A stretch of 64,000 bases of DNA from Ideonella sp. A 288 (GTDB lineage: Bacteria; Pseudomonadota; Gammaproteobacteria; Burkholderiales; Burkholderiaceae_C). Made by a program: the position numbers and the translations under genes. The notes under the pieces are model-generated. The model saw only the letters and a program-made list of their open reading frames with translations. It ran no database searches and had not been told where the DNA came from. Position 1 is the first letter of the stretch. Each line of letters begins with the position of its first letter. The stretch covers positions 87,964 through 151,963 of the forward strand of contig NZ_MWLO01000141.1 in assembly GCF_002198735.1 (NCBI RefSeq), written 5' to 3'. Positions 16,559 to 25,042 of this stretch are shown one piece after another.

Positions 16559-17839
16559 TCAGCGGATCAAGGCGGCCGGCGCTGCCCTGCCGGATGGCCG
16601 GCCATAGGTCCATCCGGCCCACAGGGCCTCCAAGGGGCCGCGCTCGTGGCGCGCCAACCACCACAGGCTCCATGGCACCTGGACCGCGAAGAAGATGGCC
16701 AGCGCGAGCGCCACCCCGGCGGCCGGGCCCACGTGCCCCCACAGGCCCAGGCCCCAGCCCTGGAAGATCAGCAGGCACAGCACCGTCTGCATCAGGTAGT
16801 TGGTGAGCGGCATGCGACCCGCCGCCGCCAGGGGCGCGAGCAGGCGCGGGCCTCGCGGGCCGTGGGCGATGCGCGTGATCAGCAACACGTAGAAGATCGT
16901 CATCGACAGCCGACTGAACCAGTAGCACAGCCCGCCCAGCACCTTGATCGGCGACGGGCCGGGGGCACGGTTCAACTCGAAGATCAGGGTGAAGCCTGCC
17001 CCGCAGGCCAGCCCGATCGCCAGGGCCCACCACATGAGGCGCCGGATCTGCGGCATGAGCTCCGGGATGCGCGCAGCCCAGTGCCGTCGCCCGGCGAGCA
17101 CGCCGACGAGCATCGTCAGCAGCATCTGCACGTACCAGCCGAAGCTGCCCCAAAGCGACCAGCGGTTGCCGTAGGCATACGCCATCACACGGGCGTTCTC
17201 GACCACCATGTCGGCCAGGCTGCCGTGACCGTAGGCCGCGTTGTTGCTGGCCTCGAAAGCCTGTGCCTGGGCCACGCGCATCGCGGTGATCTCGGGCGTG
17301 ACCAGCTGAAGCCGCAACAGGCCGGCCGCCAGCGGATACAGCAGGCACAGCCCGATCAACACGACGATGCCGCGGTCTCCCATCCGCGCCAGCCCGAACA
17401 AGGCCACGATGCCCAGCACGGCATAGACGTGCAGCACATCGCCGGTCCACAACAGCACCGCGTGCAGCGCGCCGAGCAGCGCGAGCAGGACCAGGCGCCG
17501 AAGGTACAGGGCAGGGGTGCGCGCCGGGTCGCGCTCGCGCATGCGGGCGTACTGCAGCGTGAATCCGAGCCCGAACAGCATCGAGAACATGCTGTTGAAC
17601 TTGCCCGAGAAGAGCATGTCGCGCAGTTGCTCGGCCGCCTGGTCGATGGCGCCTGGCCACTGGTGCGCGCCATCGGCCTCGGCGAAGCCGGAACTGCTGA
17701 ACATCGGCATGTTCATGATCAGGATGCCCATCAGGGCGACGCCGCGCAGCACGTCGAGCGTCCAGATGCGCTCGCGCGCCGGCAGGGCACAGGCCGCTGC
17801 AGAGGCCGGACCGGACGCCGCCTGCTGGCGGGCGGTCAT
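16559..17839 (-). CDS. DUF418-family multi-pass membrane protein
   Basis: A 426-residue protein with about ten membrane segments. It begins with the heparan-alpha-glucosaminide-acyltransferase-like block LDVLRGVALMGILIMNM and the loop MLFSGKFNSMFSMLFGLGF typical of YeiB/DUF418 proteins. The conserved end PLTNYLMQTVLC then PLEALWAGWTYG is the DUF418 domain itself. Family function is unknown; an acyl-transfer role for envelope or exported molecules is speculated from the superfamily. The start MTARQQA overlaps the stop of the upstream secreted-protein gene (ATGA), indicating translational coupling. Confidence 0.9.
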   Translation of the reverse strand: MTARQQAASGPASAAACALPARERIWTLDVLRGVALMGILIMNMPMFSSSGFAEADGAHQWPGAIDQAAEQLRDMLFSGKFNSMFSMLFGLGFTLQYARMRERDPARTPALYLRRLVLLALLGALHAVLLWTGDVLHVYAVLGIVALFGLARMGDRGIVVLIGLCLLYPLAAGLLRLQLVTPEITAMRVAQAQAFEASNNAAYGHGSLADMVVENARVMAYAYGNRWSLWGSFGWYVQMLLTMLVGVLAGRRHWAARIPELMPQIRRLMWWALAIGLACGAGFTLIFELNRAPGPSPIKVLGGLCYWFSRLSMTIFYVLLITRIAHGPRGPRLLAPLAAAGRMPLTNYLMQTVLCLLIFQGWGLGLWGHVGPAAGVALALAIFFAVQVPWSLWWLARHERGPLEALWAGWTYGRPSGRAAPAALIR

Positions 17840-18174
17840 TGCGCCACCCCCGTGCCGTCGGGCATCGGGCGGGACGCCCATCGATGGGTCGGGCGCGGTT
17901 GCGGCCACGGCAGGCTCTGCAGGCAGGCCTGGGTGGCCTCGTCGACCGACCGAGCCTGGTTCATCCGGAGGCGCACGCAGTGGGCCAGCACCCGCTGGCG
18001 GTGGGCCAGCGCCGACGCCTGCAGGGCCCGCGGCACCGGCGGCCCCCAGGGCAGGGCCCCGGACTGAGCCGCCTCGGCCTGTGCCGGTGTCGGCGCTGCC
18101 GCAGCGCCGTGGGCCGAGGTCGATGCGGCCAGGCCGCAGGCCAGGAGCCAGGTCACCGAGTTCCACATCGTCAT
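17836..18174 (-). CDS. Small secreted protein, unknown function
   Basis: A 112-residue protein with a Sec signal peptide (SVTWLLACGLAASTSAHG, probable cleavage after AHG or AAA). The mature region is Ala/Pro/Gln-rich at first, then has a helical segment (ALAHRQRVLAHCVRLRMNQ) with two Cys. No family recognised. A GGAG site sits eight bases before the ATG at 18174; an alternative ATG is at 18168. The gene lies between the ECF sigma gene and DUF418, overlapping the latter by 4 bases. Confidence 0.65.
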   Translation of the reverse strand: MTMWNSVTWLLACGLAASTSAHGAAAAPTPAQAEAAQSGALPWGPPVPRALQASALAHRQRVLAHCVRLRMNQARSVDEATQACLQSLPWPQPRPTHRWASRPMPDGTGVAQ

Positions 18175-18334
18175 GGGCGTCTCCACTGCCAGGCCCGTGC
18201 CTCGATGGCGGCCCGACACAAACCCAGACGCCGATCGGGGACGAAAGAGGACAAGCCCCCCCTGAGTCGGCCCTGGCACGGGTGCGGCCGCATCGGCACC
18301 CCCACGCCGCCGCCGTGGGGCGCCCGCGCCCCGC

Positions 18335-18889
18335 TCAGTTCCTGAGGATCGCGTCGAGCAGCAGGCGGGCCCGGTGCCAGTCGCGGCGCACGGTGCGCTC
18401 GGTGAGGTCCAGCGCCTCGGCGATCTCGGTTTCGGTGTAGCCACCGAAGTAGCGCATCTCAACCACCTTGGCCAGGCGCGGCTCGGCCTCGGCTAGGGCG
18501 TCGAGGGCTTCATGCACCTGCTGCAACTCCACCTCGGCGGCGGGAAGCTGGTTCAGCACCTGGGTATCGAGCGTCTGCTGCTCGCAATCGCCGCCACGGC
18601 GCTGGGCCTGGCGTTCGCGCACGGCGTCGACGATCACCGAGCGCATCACGCTGGAGGCATAGGCGAAGAAGGCCCGGCGGTCTTCGGCGCGGATCGCTCC
18701 GCCCTTGAGCACGCGCAGGTAGGACTCGTGCACCAGCACCGTGGTGTCGAGGCAGTGGCTGCGGTTGCCGCCGCGCAGGCGCGAGCGCGCGAGCTTGCGC
18801 AGCTCGCCGTAGGCGGCGGCGAACAACGCGTCGCGCGCGCCGGTTTCGCCGGCGCTGGCACGCTGCACCCACTCGCTGATCTCGGTCAC
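18335..18889 (-). CDS. ECF sigma factor, TIGR02999/ECF43-like
   Basis: A 184-residue extracytoplasmic-function sigma factor. Region 2 runs through FAAAYGELRKLARSRLR, LDTTVLVHESYLRVL and FFAYASSVMRSVIVDAVRER. Region 4 has VVEMRYFGGYTETEIAEAL and the recognition helix LTERTVRRDWHRARLLL. These blocks identify the TIGR02999 group, usually found beside Ser/Thr kinases and lacking an anti-sigma gene. I chose the GTG at 18889 because GGAGGG lies seven bases upstream and the family N-terminus starts there. It heads a minus-strand cluster with a secreted protein and DUF418. The likely kinase partner is at 13424-16075 on the other strand. Confidence 0.9.
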   Translation of the reverse strand: MTEISEWVQRASAGETGARDALFAAAYGELRKLARSRLRGGNRSHCLDTTVLVHESYLRVLKGGAIRAEDRRAFFAYASSVMRSVIVDAVRERQAQRRGGDCEQQTLDTQVLNQLPAAEVELQQVHEALDALAEAEPRLAKVVEMRYFGGYTETEIAEALDLTERTVRRDWHRARLLLDAILRN

Positions 18890-18972
18890 CCTGGCCCTCC
18901 GATGGCCATGGGATGTTAGGGGGGACGGGCAAGGCCGGTATCCCCAATCGTAGGGATGAAGCCGCCGGGAGC

Positions 18973-19896
18973 TCAGGCCTTCCGCGACAGCCCGACCAGC
19001 CGCGCCTGCAGCGCCGCGGCCGCCTCGAACAGCGCGCGCTCGAAGGGCTCGGCCAGCGGGCTGGGGGCGCGCAGCTCGGGCCTGACCAGGCCCACGTGGA
19101 AGGGGATCGACACCGACAGCGGCCGGATGTGCAGGCCCGGGCCGGCCAGTTCCAGCGCCGTCAGCGGGTTGACGATGGCCACGCCCAGGCCCTGGCGCAC
19201 CAGCGCGCACACGGTGACGGCGCTGGCCGCCTCGACCGCCATCGTGCGCGCCACCGCCTGGCTTTCAAAAAGAGCGTCCACCGCCTGACGGTACGGATCG
19301 GCCCGCGCGAGGCTGACGAAGGCCTGCCCGGCGAAATCGCGCGGGCGCAGCACGCGCCGGGCCAACAAGGGGTGGCCATCGGGCAGCACGGCCACCTCGT
19401 CGGCCTGCAGCAGCGGCTTCAGCGCCGTGGCCGGCGGCGCCTGCCGCGCCTCGACCAGGCCGAGGTCGAAGCGCTGCTCGGTGAGCTGCTGCTCGAGCAG
19501 CGGCGACTCCTGCGAGGTGATCGACAGACCGGCCTGCGGATGCCCCAGCAGGAAGCGGCGCGCGGCGTCGGGCAGCAGCGCATGGCCCAGCGCCGGCAGG
19601 CAGGCCAGCGCCAGCCGGCCTTGAGCGAACTCGCGCAGGCCCGCGGCCGCGGCGGCGATGCGCTCCAGGCCGATGAACGAGCGCTCCACCTCGTCGAGCA
19701 GGGCCATCGCCCGCACCGTGGGCCGCAGCCGGCCGCGCACGCGGTCGAACAAGGCCATGCCCAGCGTGCGTTCGAGCCGCGCGAGTTCGCGGCTGACGGT
19801 GGGTTGCGAGCTGCCCATGGCATCGGCCGCTCGGGTGACGTGGCCGGCGGCCATCACGGCGCGGAACACCTCGATCTGGCGGTGGGTGAGCTTCAT
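18973..19896 (-). CDS. lysR: LysR, activator of lysA
   Basis: A 307-residue LysR-type transcription factor. The N-terminal winged helix-turn-helix (MKLTHRQIEVFRAVMAAGH, then SQPTVSRELARLE) is followed by a LysR substrate-binding domain. Several stretches (TSQESPLLEQQL, SLARADPYRQAVDALF, CALVRQGLGVAIVNPLTALE) closely recall E. coli LysR, which senses diaminopimelate/lysine and activates lysA. The gene is divergent from lysA with a 75-base gap containing palindromes; one overlaps the lysR start, suggesting autorepression. Function is inferred from sequence likeness and gene arrangement. Confidence 0.9.
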   Translation of the reverse strand: MKLTHRQIEVFRAVMAAGHVTRAADAMGSSQPTVSRELARLERTLGMALFDRVRGRLRPTVRAMALLDEVERSFIGLERIAAAAAGLREFAQGRLALACLPALGHALLPDAARRFLLGHPQAGLSITSQESPLLEQQLTEQRFDLGLVEARQAPPATALKPLLQADEVAVLPDGHPLLARRVLRPRDFAGQAFVSLARADPYRQAVDALFESQAVARTMAVEAASAVTVCALVRQGLGVAIVNPLTALELAGPGLHIRPLSVSIPFHVGLVRPELRAPSPLAEPFERALFEAAAALQARLVGLSRKA

Positions 19897-19915
19897 GCAT
19901 ATCGATTTTGCATGA
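19893..19915. promoter_or_regulatory. Predicted LysR operator, overlapping lysR start
   Basis: A perfect 7-bp inverted repeat TCATGCA-N9-TGCATGA with an A/T-rich centre lies in the lysR/lysA gap and includes the lysR start codon. This is the form of a LysR-type recognition site. Assignment is inference from position and symmetry. Confidence 0.6.
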
Positions 19916-19933
19916 TCCAGTCGAATTTCTGTC

Positions 19934-19944
19934 ATTGCATGCAT
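19934..19944. promoter_or_regulatory. Second TGCATGCA palindrome before lysA
   Basis: TGCATGCA at 19936-19943 repeats the half-site of the palindrome at 19893-19915, about 30 bases nearer to lysA. It could be an activation half of a two-part LysR site. Confidence 0.45.
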
Positions 19945-19971
19945 TGCGAGGCCGACGCACCATCGCGTCCC

Positions 19972-21198
19972 ATGAACCCTTTCGCCCCGACCCTCCTGCG
20001 CCAGCTGGCGCAACAGCACGGCACGCCGCTGTGGGTGTACGACGCCGACACCGTGCGCGAGCGCATCGCCGAACTGCGGCCTTTCGACACCATCCGCTTC
20101 GCGCAGAAGGCCAACGCCAACATCCACCTGCTGCAGCTGATGCGCGCCCAGGGCGTGCGCGTCGATGCGGTGTCGCTGGGCGAGATCGAGCGCGCGCTGG
20201 CCGCCGGCTACGCGCCGGGCGACGCCGGCGAGATCGTCTTCACCGCCGACCTGCTGGACGCGGCCACGCTGGACCGCGTGGTGCGCGAGCGCATCCCCGT
20301 CAACGCCGGGTCGGTCGACATGCTGCACCAGCTGGGCCGGCGCTCGCCCGGCCACCGCGTGTGGCTGCGCATCAACCCGGGCTTCGGCCACGGCCACAGC
20401 AACAAGACCAACACCGGCGGCGAGCACAGCAAGCACGGCATCTGGCACGAGGACCTCGCGCAGGCGCTGGCGGCCATCGGCGCGCACGGCCTTCACCTGG
20501 TGGGCCTGCACATGCACATCGGCTCGGGCGTCGACTACGGCCACTTGCAGCAGGTGTGCCAGGCGATGGTGGACCTGGCCGCGCGGGTGACGGGTCCGAT
20601 CGAGGCCATCTCGGCCGGCGGCGGCCTGTCGATCCCCTACCGCGACGGCGAACCGCGCATCGACACGGCGCACTACTTCAGCCTGTGGGACGACGCGCGC
20701 CGCCGCATCGCCGCCGCGCGCGGCCACGCCATCCAGCTGGAGATCGAGCCCGGGCGCTTCCTGGTGGCCGAGTGCGGCGTGCTGGTGGCCGAGGTGCGCG
20801 CCACCAAGGCGATGGGCGCCAACCACTTCGTGCTGGTCGATGCCGGCTTCAACGACCTGATGCGGCCGTCGATGTACGGCAGCCACCATGGCATCGAGCT
20901 GCTGCCGGCCGACGAGCGGCCGCGCGCGCTGCGCCCGTCGGTGGTGGCCGGGCCGCTGTGCGAATCGGGCGACGTGTTCACGCAGGGCGAGGGCGGCGTG
21001 GTGCTGTCGCGCGAGCTGCCCGAGGCGCAGGTGGGCGACCTGCTGGTGTTCCACGATGCCGGCGCCTATGGGGCCTCGATGTCCTCCAACTACAACAGCC
21101 GACCGCTCGCGGCGGAGGTGCTGGTTGACGGCGGTCAAGCGCGGCTGGTGCGGCGGCGGCAGACCATCCAGGAACTGCTGGCGCTCGAGATGCTTTAG
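19972..21198 (+). CDS. lysA: Diaminopimelate decarboxylase (E. coli LysA type)
   Basis: A 408-residue PLP enzyme catalysing the last step of lysine synthesis, meso-diaminopimelate to lysine plus CO2. It has the alanine-racemase-like barrel with the PLP Lys in RFAQKANANIHLL (~residue 45), the barrel motif HMHIGSG, and the C-terminal catalytic block GPLCESGDVFTQ with Cys. The end SMSSNYNSRPLAAEVL and the final RRRQTIQELLALEML are very close to E. coli LysA. This branch is shorter and distinct from the lysA usually found beside lppL in betaproteobacteria. Divergent lysR supports the assignment. Confidence 0.93.
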   Translation: MNPFAPTLLRQLAQQHGTPLWVYDADTVRERIAELRPFDTIRFAQKANANIHLLQLMRAQGVRVDAVSLGEIERALAAGYAPGDAGEIVFTADLLDAATLDRVVRERIPVNAGSVDMLHQLGRRSPGHRVWLRINPGFGHGHSNKTNTGGEHSKHGIWHEDLAQALAAIGAHGLHLVGLHMHIGSGVDYGHLQQVCQAMVDLAARVTGPIEAISAGGGLSIPYRDGEPRIDTAHYFSLWDDARRRIAAARGHAIQLEIEPGRFLVAECGVLVAEVRATKAMGANHFVLVDAGFNDLMRPSMYGSHHGIELLPADERPRALRPSVVAGPLCESGDVFTQGEGGVVLSRELPEAQVGDLLVFHDAGAYGASMSSNYNSRPLAAEVLVDGGQARLVRRRQTIQELLALEML

Positions 21199-21284
21199 CC
21201 AGATCAACGACTTGGCTACAAAAGGTGTCGAGACTTCACGCCGCGCGGAGGAGTGCCTAGCATCGGGGCCAGGAGGCGATCCGT

Positions 21285-22016
21285 GTGGATCGGGCACCCA
21301 TGAGACCGTTCAACGACACCGCCGCGCTCGGCACTTCACAGAGGGCCGTGCTGCCGATCCCGCTGGCGGTGCCCCTCTCGGAACCACCGGCCGCACCGCA
21401 GTTGGTGGTGCGGGTGGCCCGGCCGCAGGACGCGCCGGCGATCGATGCCTTGCGTTTCGCCTCTTACGCGGCGGCGCCTTGGTTCCCCGGTCTGGACATG
21501 TCGGCATTGAAGCGCGAGCGCGACCACCCCGACACCCGGGTGCTGCTGATCGAGCGCGACGGCATGCTGCTGTCCACCGTGGCCGTGACGCTGCTGCGCT
21601 CGGCACGTGCCGTGGGCGACCTGCTCGAGAACCCAGTGCCCGACGACCTGGCGGACGAACTGCCGGCGGTGGTGCTGCAGCGCGCGGCCTCGGCGGTGGG
21701 GCAGCGCGGCCTCGGGCTGCTGCCGATCATGCGGCACCACTACATCAGCGCCGCCCAGCGCTGCGGCGCACGGGTTCTGTTGTCGGCCCATGCGGCGGGC
21801 ACGCCCAACCTGTCGTGCATGTCCAAGCTGGGCTACCGGCTCACGCCGGTGGGCCTGCGGCGGCCTGAAAACAGCGTGCTGGCGGCCGATACCCAGGTCA
21901 TCGTCTCCAGCCTGCCGCGCAGCCAGTTCGCCACCGCCCTCGACGGGCTCGAATCGAACTATCCCGAGGCCCTGGCCAACTCGCGCTGGCGCGGCGAGCC
22001 CCTGCGGCTGGCCTGA
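21285..22016 (+). CDS. Acyltransferase-like protein (GNAT/FeeM-type fold), uncertain
   Basis: A 243-residue protein. After a 35-residue leader it has VRVARPQDAPAIDALRFASY and a later strand-loop VLLIERDGMLLSTVAVTLLRS, typical of the GNAT or autoinducer-synthase fold. A second half carries RCGARVLLSAHAAGTPNLSCMSKLGYRL, like the C-terminal GNAT motif where the acyl donor sits. Related architectures are found in N-acyl amino acid synthases and acyl-homoserine-lactone-like enzymes, but no signature residue set was verified. The GTG at 21285 is favoured because AGGAGG lies eight bases upstream; the ATG at 21300 would be too far. A strong terminator follows. Confidence 0.6.
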   Translation: MDRAPMRPFNDTAALGTSQRAVLPIPLAVPLSEPPAAPQLVVRVARPQDAPAIDALRFASYAAAPWFPGLDMSALKRERDHPDTRVLLIERDGMLLSTVAVTLLRSARAVGDLLENPVPDDLADELPAVVLQRAASAVGQRGLGLLPIMRHHYISAAQRCGARVLLSAHAAGTPNLSCMSKLGYRLTPVGLRRPENSVLAADTQVIVSSLPRSQFATALDGLESNYPEALANSRWRGEPLRLA

Positions 22017-22037
22017 ATCCACCCGCAACGGGACGAC

Positions 22038-22064
22038 AAAAAGGGCCGCCGAAGCGGCCCTTTT
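22038..22064. terminator. Rho-independent terminator, bidirectional
   Basis: AAAAGGGCCGC-CGAA-GCGGCCCTTTT is a perfect stem with an A-run on one side and a T-run on the other. It lies between the convergent acyltransferase-like gene and the TRAP receptor gene, so it can end both transcripts. Confidence 0.9.
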
Positions 22065-22089
22065 CAGCGGGCGCCGGGGTATTGGCCCG

Positions 22090-23130
22090 TCAGCCCTTGC
22101 CGTGCTTGGCGATCAGCGACTTGGCGGTTTCCAGCAGCGCGGCACCCTTGAAGCCGCGCTTGTCCATGTCGGCCACCCATTCGTCGTCGACGCGGCTGGA
22201 CAGCTTGATGAACTCCTGCGCCTCGGCGGCCGTGAAGGTGTGGATCTGGTTGCCGCGGTCGACCGCCGCCTTGCGGCCGATGGCGTCGTTGCCCTGCTGG
22301 GTCTTGCCCAGCCAGGCCGAGGTGGCCAGGCCCGAGTTGGCGTCGATCACCTTCTTGAGGTCGGGCGCCAGCGAGTCGTACTTCGCCTTGTTCATCGCCA
22401 TCACGAAGGTGGTGGTGTACAGCGCCGGGCCGCTGGCCGGGAACTCGCTGTGGAACTTGGTGAGTTCGTGCACCTTGACCGAGGGCACCACCTCCCAGGG
22501 GATGGCGCAGGCCTCGACCGTGCCCTTGGACAGCGCGTCCGGGATCTGCGGCAGCGGCATGCCCACCGGCGTGGCGCCCACCGAACCCAGCATCTTGGTG
22601 ATCTGCCGGGTCGGGCCGCGCACCTTCATGCCCTTCAGGTCGGCCGGGCTCTTGATCATCTTGCTGACCGAATGGAACATGCCCGGGCCGTGCACCTGCA
22701 GCGCGATGACGTGCGTTTCCTTGAACTCGTCGGGGCACTGGGTGCTGAAGTACTCCCAGTAGGCCTTGGAGGTGGCCTCGGCGTTGTTCATCATGAACGG
22801 CAGTTCGAAGACCTCGATGCGCGGAAAGCGACCCGCGGTGTTGCCCGGCAGCGTCCACACCACGTCGACCACGCCGTCGCGCGCCTGGTCGTACAGCTGC
22901 ACCGGGGTGCCGCCGAGCTGCATGGCCGGGTAGGCCTCGAACTTGATGCGGCCACCCGACTCCTTCTCGACCTTCTCCATCCACGGCTTGTGCATCGTCA
23001 GCCAGACGTTGGACAAGGGCGCCATGAAGGTGTGGAACTTCAGCGTGACGGCCTGCTGGGCGAAGCCCATGAGGTGGGGAACTCCGAGGGCCGACGCGGC
23101 AGCGCCCTGGATCAGTGAACGGCGTTTCAT
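22090..23130 (-). CDS. TRAP transporter solute receptor, DctP family
   Basis: A 346-residue periplasmic binding protein of a tripartite ATP-independent periplasmic transporter. The N-terminus MKRRSLIQGAAASALG is a Tat- or Sec-type signal ending near residue 25. The mature protein starts VTLKFHTFMAPLSN and has the DctP blocks GGRIKFEAYPAMQLGGTP and LKGMKVRGPTRQ (the Arg expected to bind a substrate carboxylate). It captures a small organic acid and passes it to the membrane subunits encoded just upstream. Last gene of the Rieske/GS-like/TRAP cluster, 82 bases after the large permease; a terminator follows. Confidence 0.92.
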   Translation of the reverse strand: MKRRSLIQGAAASALGVPHLMGFAQQAVTLKFHTFMAPLSNVWLTMHKPWMEKVEKESGGRIKFEAYPAMQLGGTPVQLYDQARDGVVDVVWTLPGNTAGRFPRIEVFELPFMMNNAEATSKAYWEYFSTQCPDEFKETHVIALQVHGPGMFHSVSKMIKSPADLKGMKVRGPTRQITKMLGSVGATPVGMPLPQIPDALSKGTVEACAIPWEVVPSVKVHELTKFHSEFPASGPALYTTTFVMAMNKAKYDSLAPDLKKVIDANSGLATSAWLGKTQQGNDAIGRKAAVDRGNQIHTFTAAEAQEFIKLSSRVDDEWVADMDKRGFKGAALLETAKSLIAKHGKG

Positions 23131-23212
23131 GGCGGGTCTCCTTGCGGGAAATTGGGCTGGGCGGGAACTTAACGGCCGGGGCGCGGCGCAGTGCTCGCGG
23201 TTTACCCGTAGG

Positions 23213-24529
23213 TCAACCGACGTACTTCACCAGCCACAGCGAAATCGGCGGGAACAGTAGCAGCAGCACCGTGCGCAGCGTGTCGCTGATCAGGAAGGGC
23301 ATCACCCCGCGGTAGCTCTCGCCGATGGGCACGTCGCGGGCCATCGAATTGACGACGTAGACGTTCAGCCCCACCGGCGGTGCCAGCATGCCGAAGCCCA
23401 CGGTCATCAGCACCATGATGCCGAACCAGATGGCGGTGAGCTCCTTGGTCATGCCCAGGTCCAGGCCCATGATCATCGGGAAGAAGATCGGGATGGTGAG
23501 CAGGATCATCGACAACTCGTCCATCACCGCCCCCAGCACCACGTAGAACAGCAGCATCGCCGAGACCACCATCAGCGGCGGCAGGCCCCAGCCATGCACC
23601 ACGCTGGCCAGTTGCGTGGGCACCTGCGTCAGCGCCAGGGCCGAGTTCATCAGGTCGGCGCCGATGAAGATCATGAAGATCATGGCCGACGATTCGGCGG
23701 TGGCATAGAAGCACTGCTTGAACTTGCTCCAGTTGATCTCGCGCTTCATCAGCGCGGCGATGAAGGTGGCCGCCGAGCCCACCGCGGCGCCCTCGGTAGG
23801 CGTGAACTTGCCGCCGTAGATGCCGCCGAAGACGATGAGGAAGACGATGGCGATCGGCGCGATGCCGGCCAGCGAGCGCAGCGTGATGGCCGGCGCCTCG
23901 TCGTGCTCGGGGGCCTGGCCCGGCACCAGCCGCACGTAGATGGCAATGGCAACCATGTAGCCCAGCATCGCGATGATGCCGGGCACCATCGCGGCGGCGA
24001 ACAGCTTGGCGATGTTCTGCTCGGTGAGGATGGCGTAGATGACCAGCGGCACCGACGGCGGGATCAGGATGCCCAGCGTGCCGCCAGCGGCCAGCGTGCC
24101 GGTGGACAGGCGCCCGCTGTAGCCGTGGCGCCGCATCTCGGGCAGGGCCACCGAGGTGATGGTGGCCGCCGTGGCCACCGACGAGCCGCAGATCGAGCCG
24201 AAGGCCGCGCTGGCCAGCACCGCGGCCATCGCCAGGCCACCGCGAAAGCGCCCCATCACCGCCGCGGCAAACTCGAACAGCGCCTTCGAGATGCCGCCCT
24301 GCGTGGCGAAGTTGCCCATCAGGATGAACAACGGGATCACGCTCAGGTCATAACTGGCAAAGCGAGCGAAGGCCTGGGTGTTCAGGAAGCTGGCCAGCGG
24401 CATCCAGCCGGCCTGCAGCACGTAGCCGATGGCGCCGGCCGCGAACATGGCCACCGAGATCGGCGTGCGCAGGGCCATCAGCCCCAGCATCATCGCGAAG
24501 ATGAGCACGGTCAGGGTGATCGGCGTCAT
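23213..24529 (-). CDS. TRAP transporter large permease, DctM family
   Basis: A 438-residue membrane protein with about twelve hydrophobic segments and the DctM signatures FILMGNFATQGGISKALF, GRFRGGLAMAAVLASAAFG, SGSSVA-like ICGSSVATAATI and GTLGILIPPSVPLVIYAI. It forms the Na+-coupled channel of a TRAP importer. The start MTPITL overlaps the stop of the small permease (ATGA), showing translational coupling. Substrate is set by the receptor and is not evident. Confidence 0.94.
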   Translation of the reverse strand: MTPITLTVLIFAMMLGLMALRTPISVAMFAAGAIGYVLQAGWMPLASFLNTQAFARFASYDLSVIPLFILMGNFATQGGISKALFEFAAAVMGRFRGGLAMAAVLASAAFGSICGSSVATAATITSVALPEMRRHGYSGRLSTGTLAAGGTLGILIPPSVPLVIYAILTEQNIAKLFAAAMVPGIIAMLGYMVAIAIYVRLVPGQAPEHDEAPAITLRSLAGIAPIAIVFLIVFGGIYGGKFTPTEGAAVGSAATFIAALMKREINWSKFKQCFYATAESSAMIFMIFIGADLMNSALALTQVPTQLASVVHGWGLPPLMVVSAMLLFYVVLGAVMDELSMILLTIPIFFPMIMGLDLGMTKELTAIWFGIMVLMTVGFGMLAPPVGLNVYVVNSMARDVPIGESYRGVMPFLISDTLRTVLLLLFPPISLWLVKYVG

Positions 24530-25005
24530 GCCGCGTCTCCGGGCAGGTCGAAGCCACGCAGGGCCTGGGCCAGGGCGATGACCACGGTGAGCGCCAGCGG
24601 CGGCACCATGCCGGCGTAGACCACCCACTCGGGAAAGCCCAGCATCATCGAGCCCGACTGGCTGGTCCAGGCGTTGAGCCCGCCGACCACCGTGCGCCAG
24701 GTGAGCAGCCCCATGCACACCGCCAGCAGCAGCGCGCCCAGCCGGTCGAGCGCGGCATTGGTGGCCTCCGACGCCTTGGCGGTGAAGAAGTCGACGATGA
24801 TGTTGGCGCGCCGGATCTGGCACCAGGGCATGAACAGCGCCACCGCCGCGCCGGCGGCCGAACCGGAGAGTTCGAAATCGCCGACGATCGTCCAGCCGGT
24901 GGTGTTGCGCCCGATCAGGCTGACGCAGGTCATCAGCGTGATCACGGTGAGCAGCACGCCCGCGGCGATCGCGCACAGCTTGGCCAGGTTCTCCAGGATC
25001 TTCAA
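24526..25005 (-). CDS. TRAP transporter small permease, DctQ family
   Basis: A 159-residue four-helix membrane protein: hydrophobic runs AIAAGVLLTVITLMTCVSLI, GAAVALFMPW, LGALLLAVCMGLL and AGMVPPLALTVVIALAQALR. The block IRRANIIVDFF is typical of DctQ. It has a TTG start (25005): GAGGAG sits five bases upstream, and the in-frame ATG further upstream would lie inside the ferredoxin gene. The stop overlaps the large permease start by 4 bases. The ferredoxin gene ends 37 bases before it. Confidence 0.88.
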   Translation of the reverse strand: MKILENLAKLCAIAAGVLLTVITLMTCVSLIGRNTTGWTIVGDFELSGSAAGAAVALFMPWCQIRRANIIVDFFTAKASEATNAALDRLGALLLAVCMGLLTWRTVVGGLNAWTSQSGSMMLGFPEWVVYAGMVPPLALTVVIALAQALRGFDLPGDAA

Positions 25006-25042
25006 GGCGTCTCCTCGTTCCGTTGCGACCCGTTTTGCGGGT

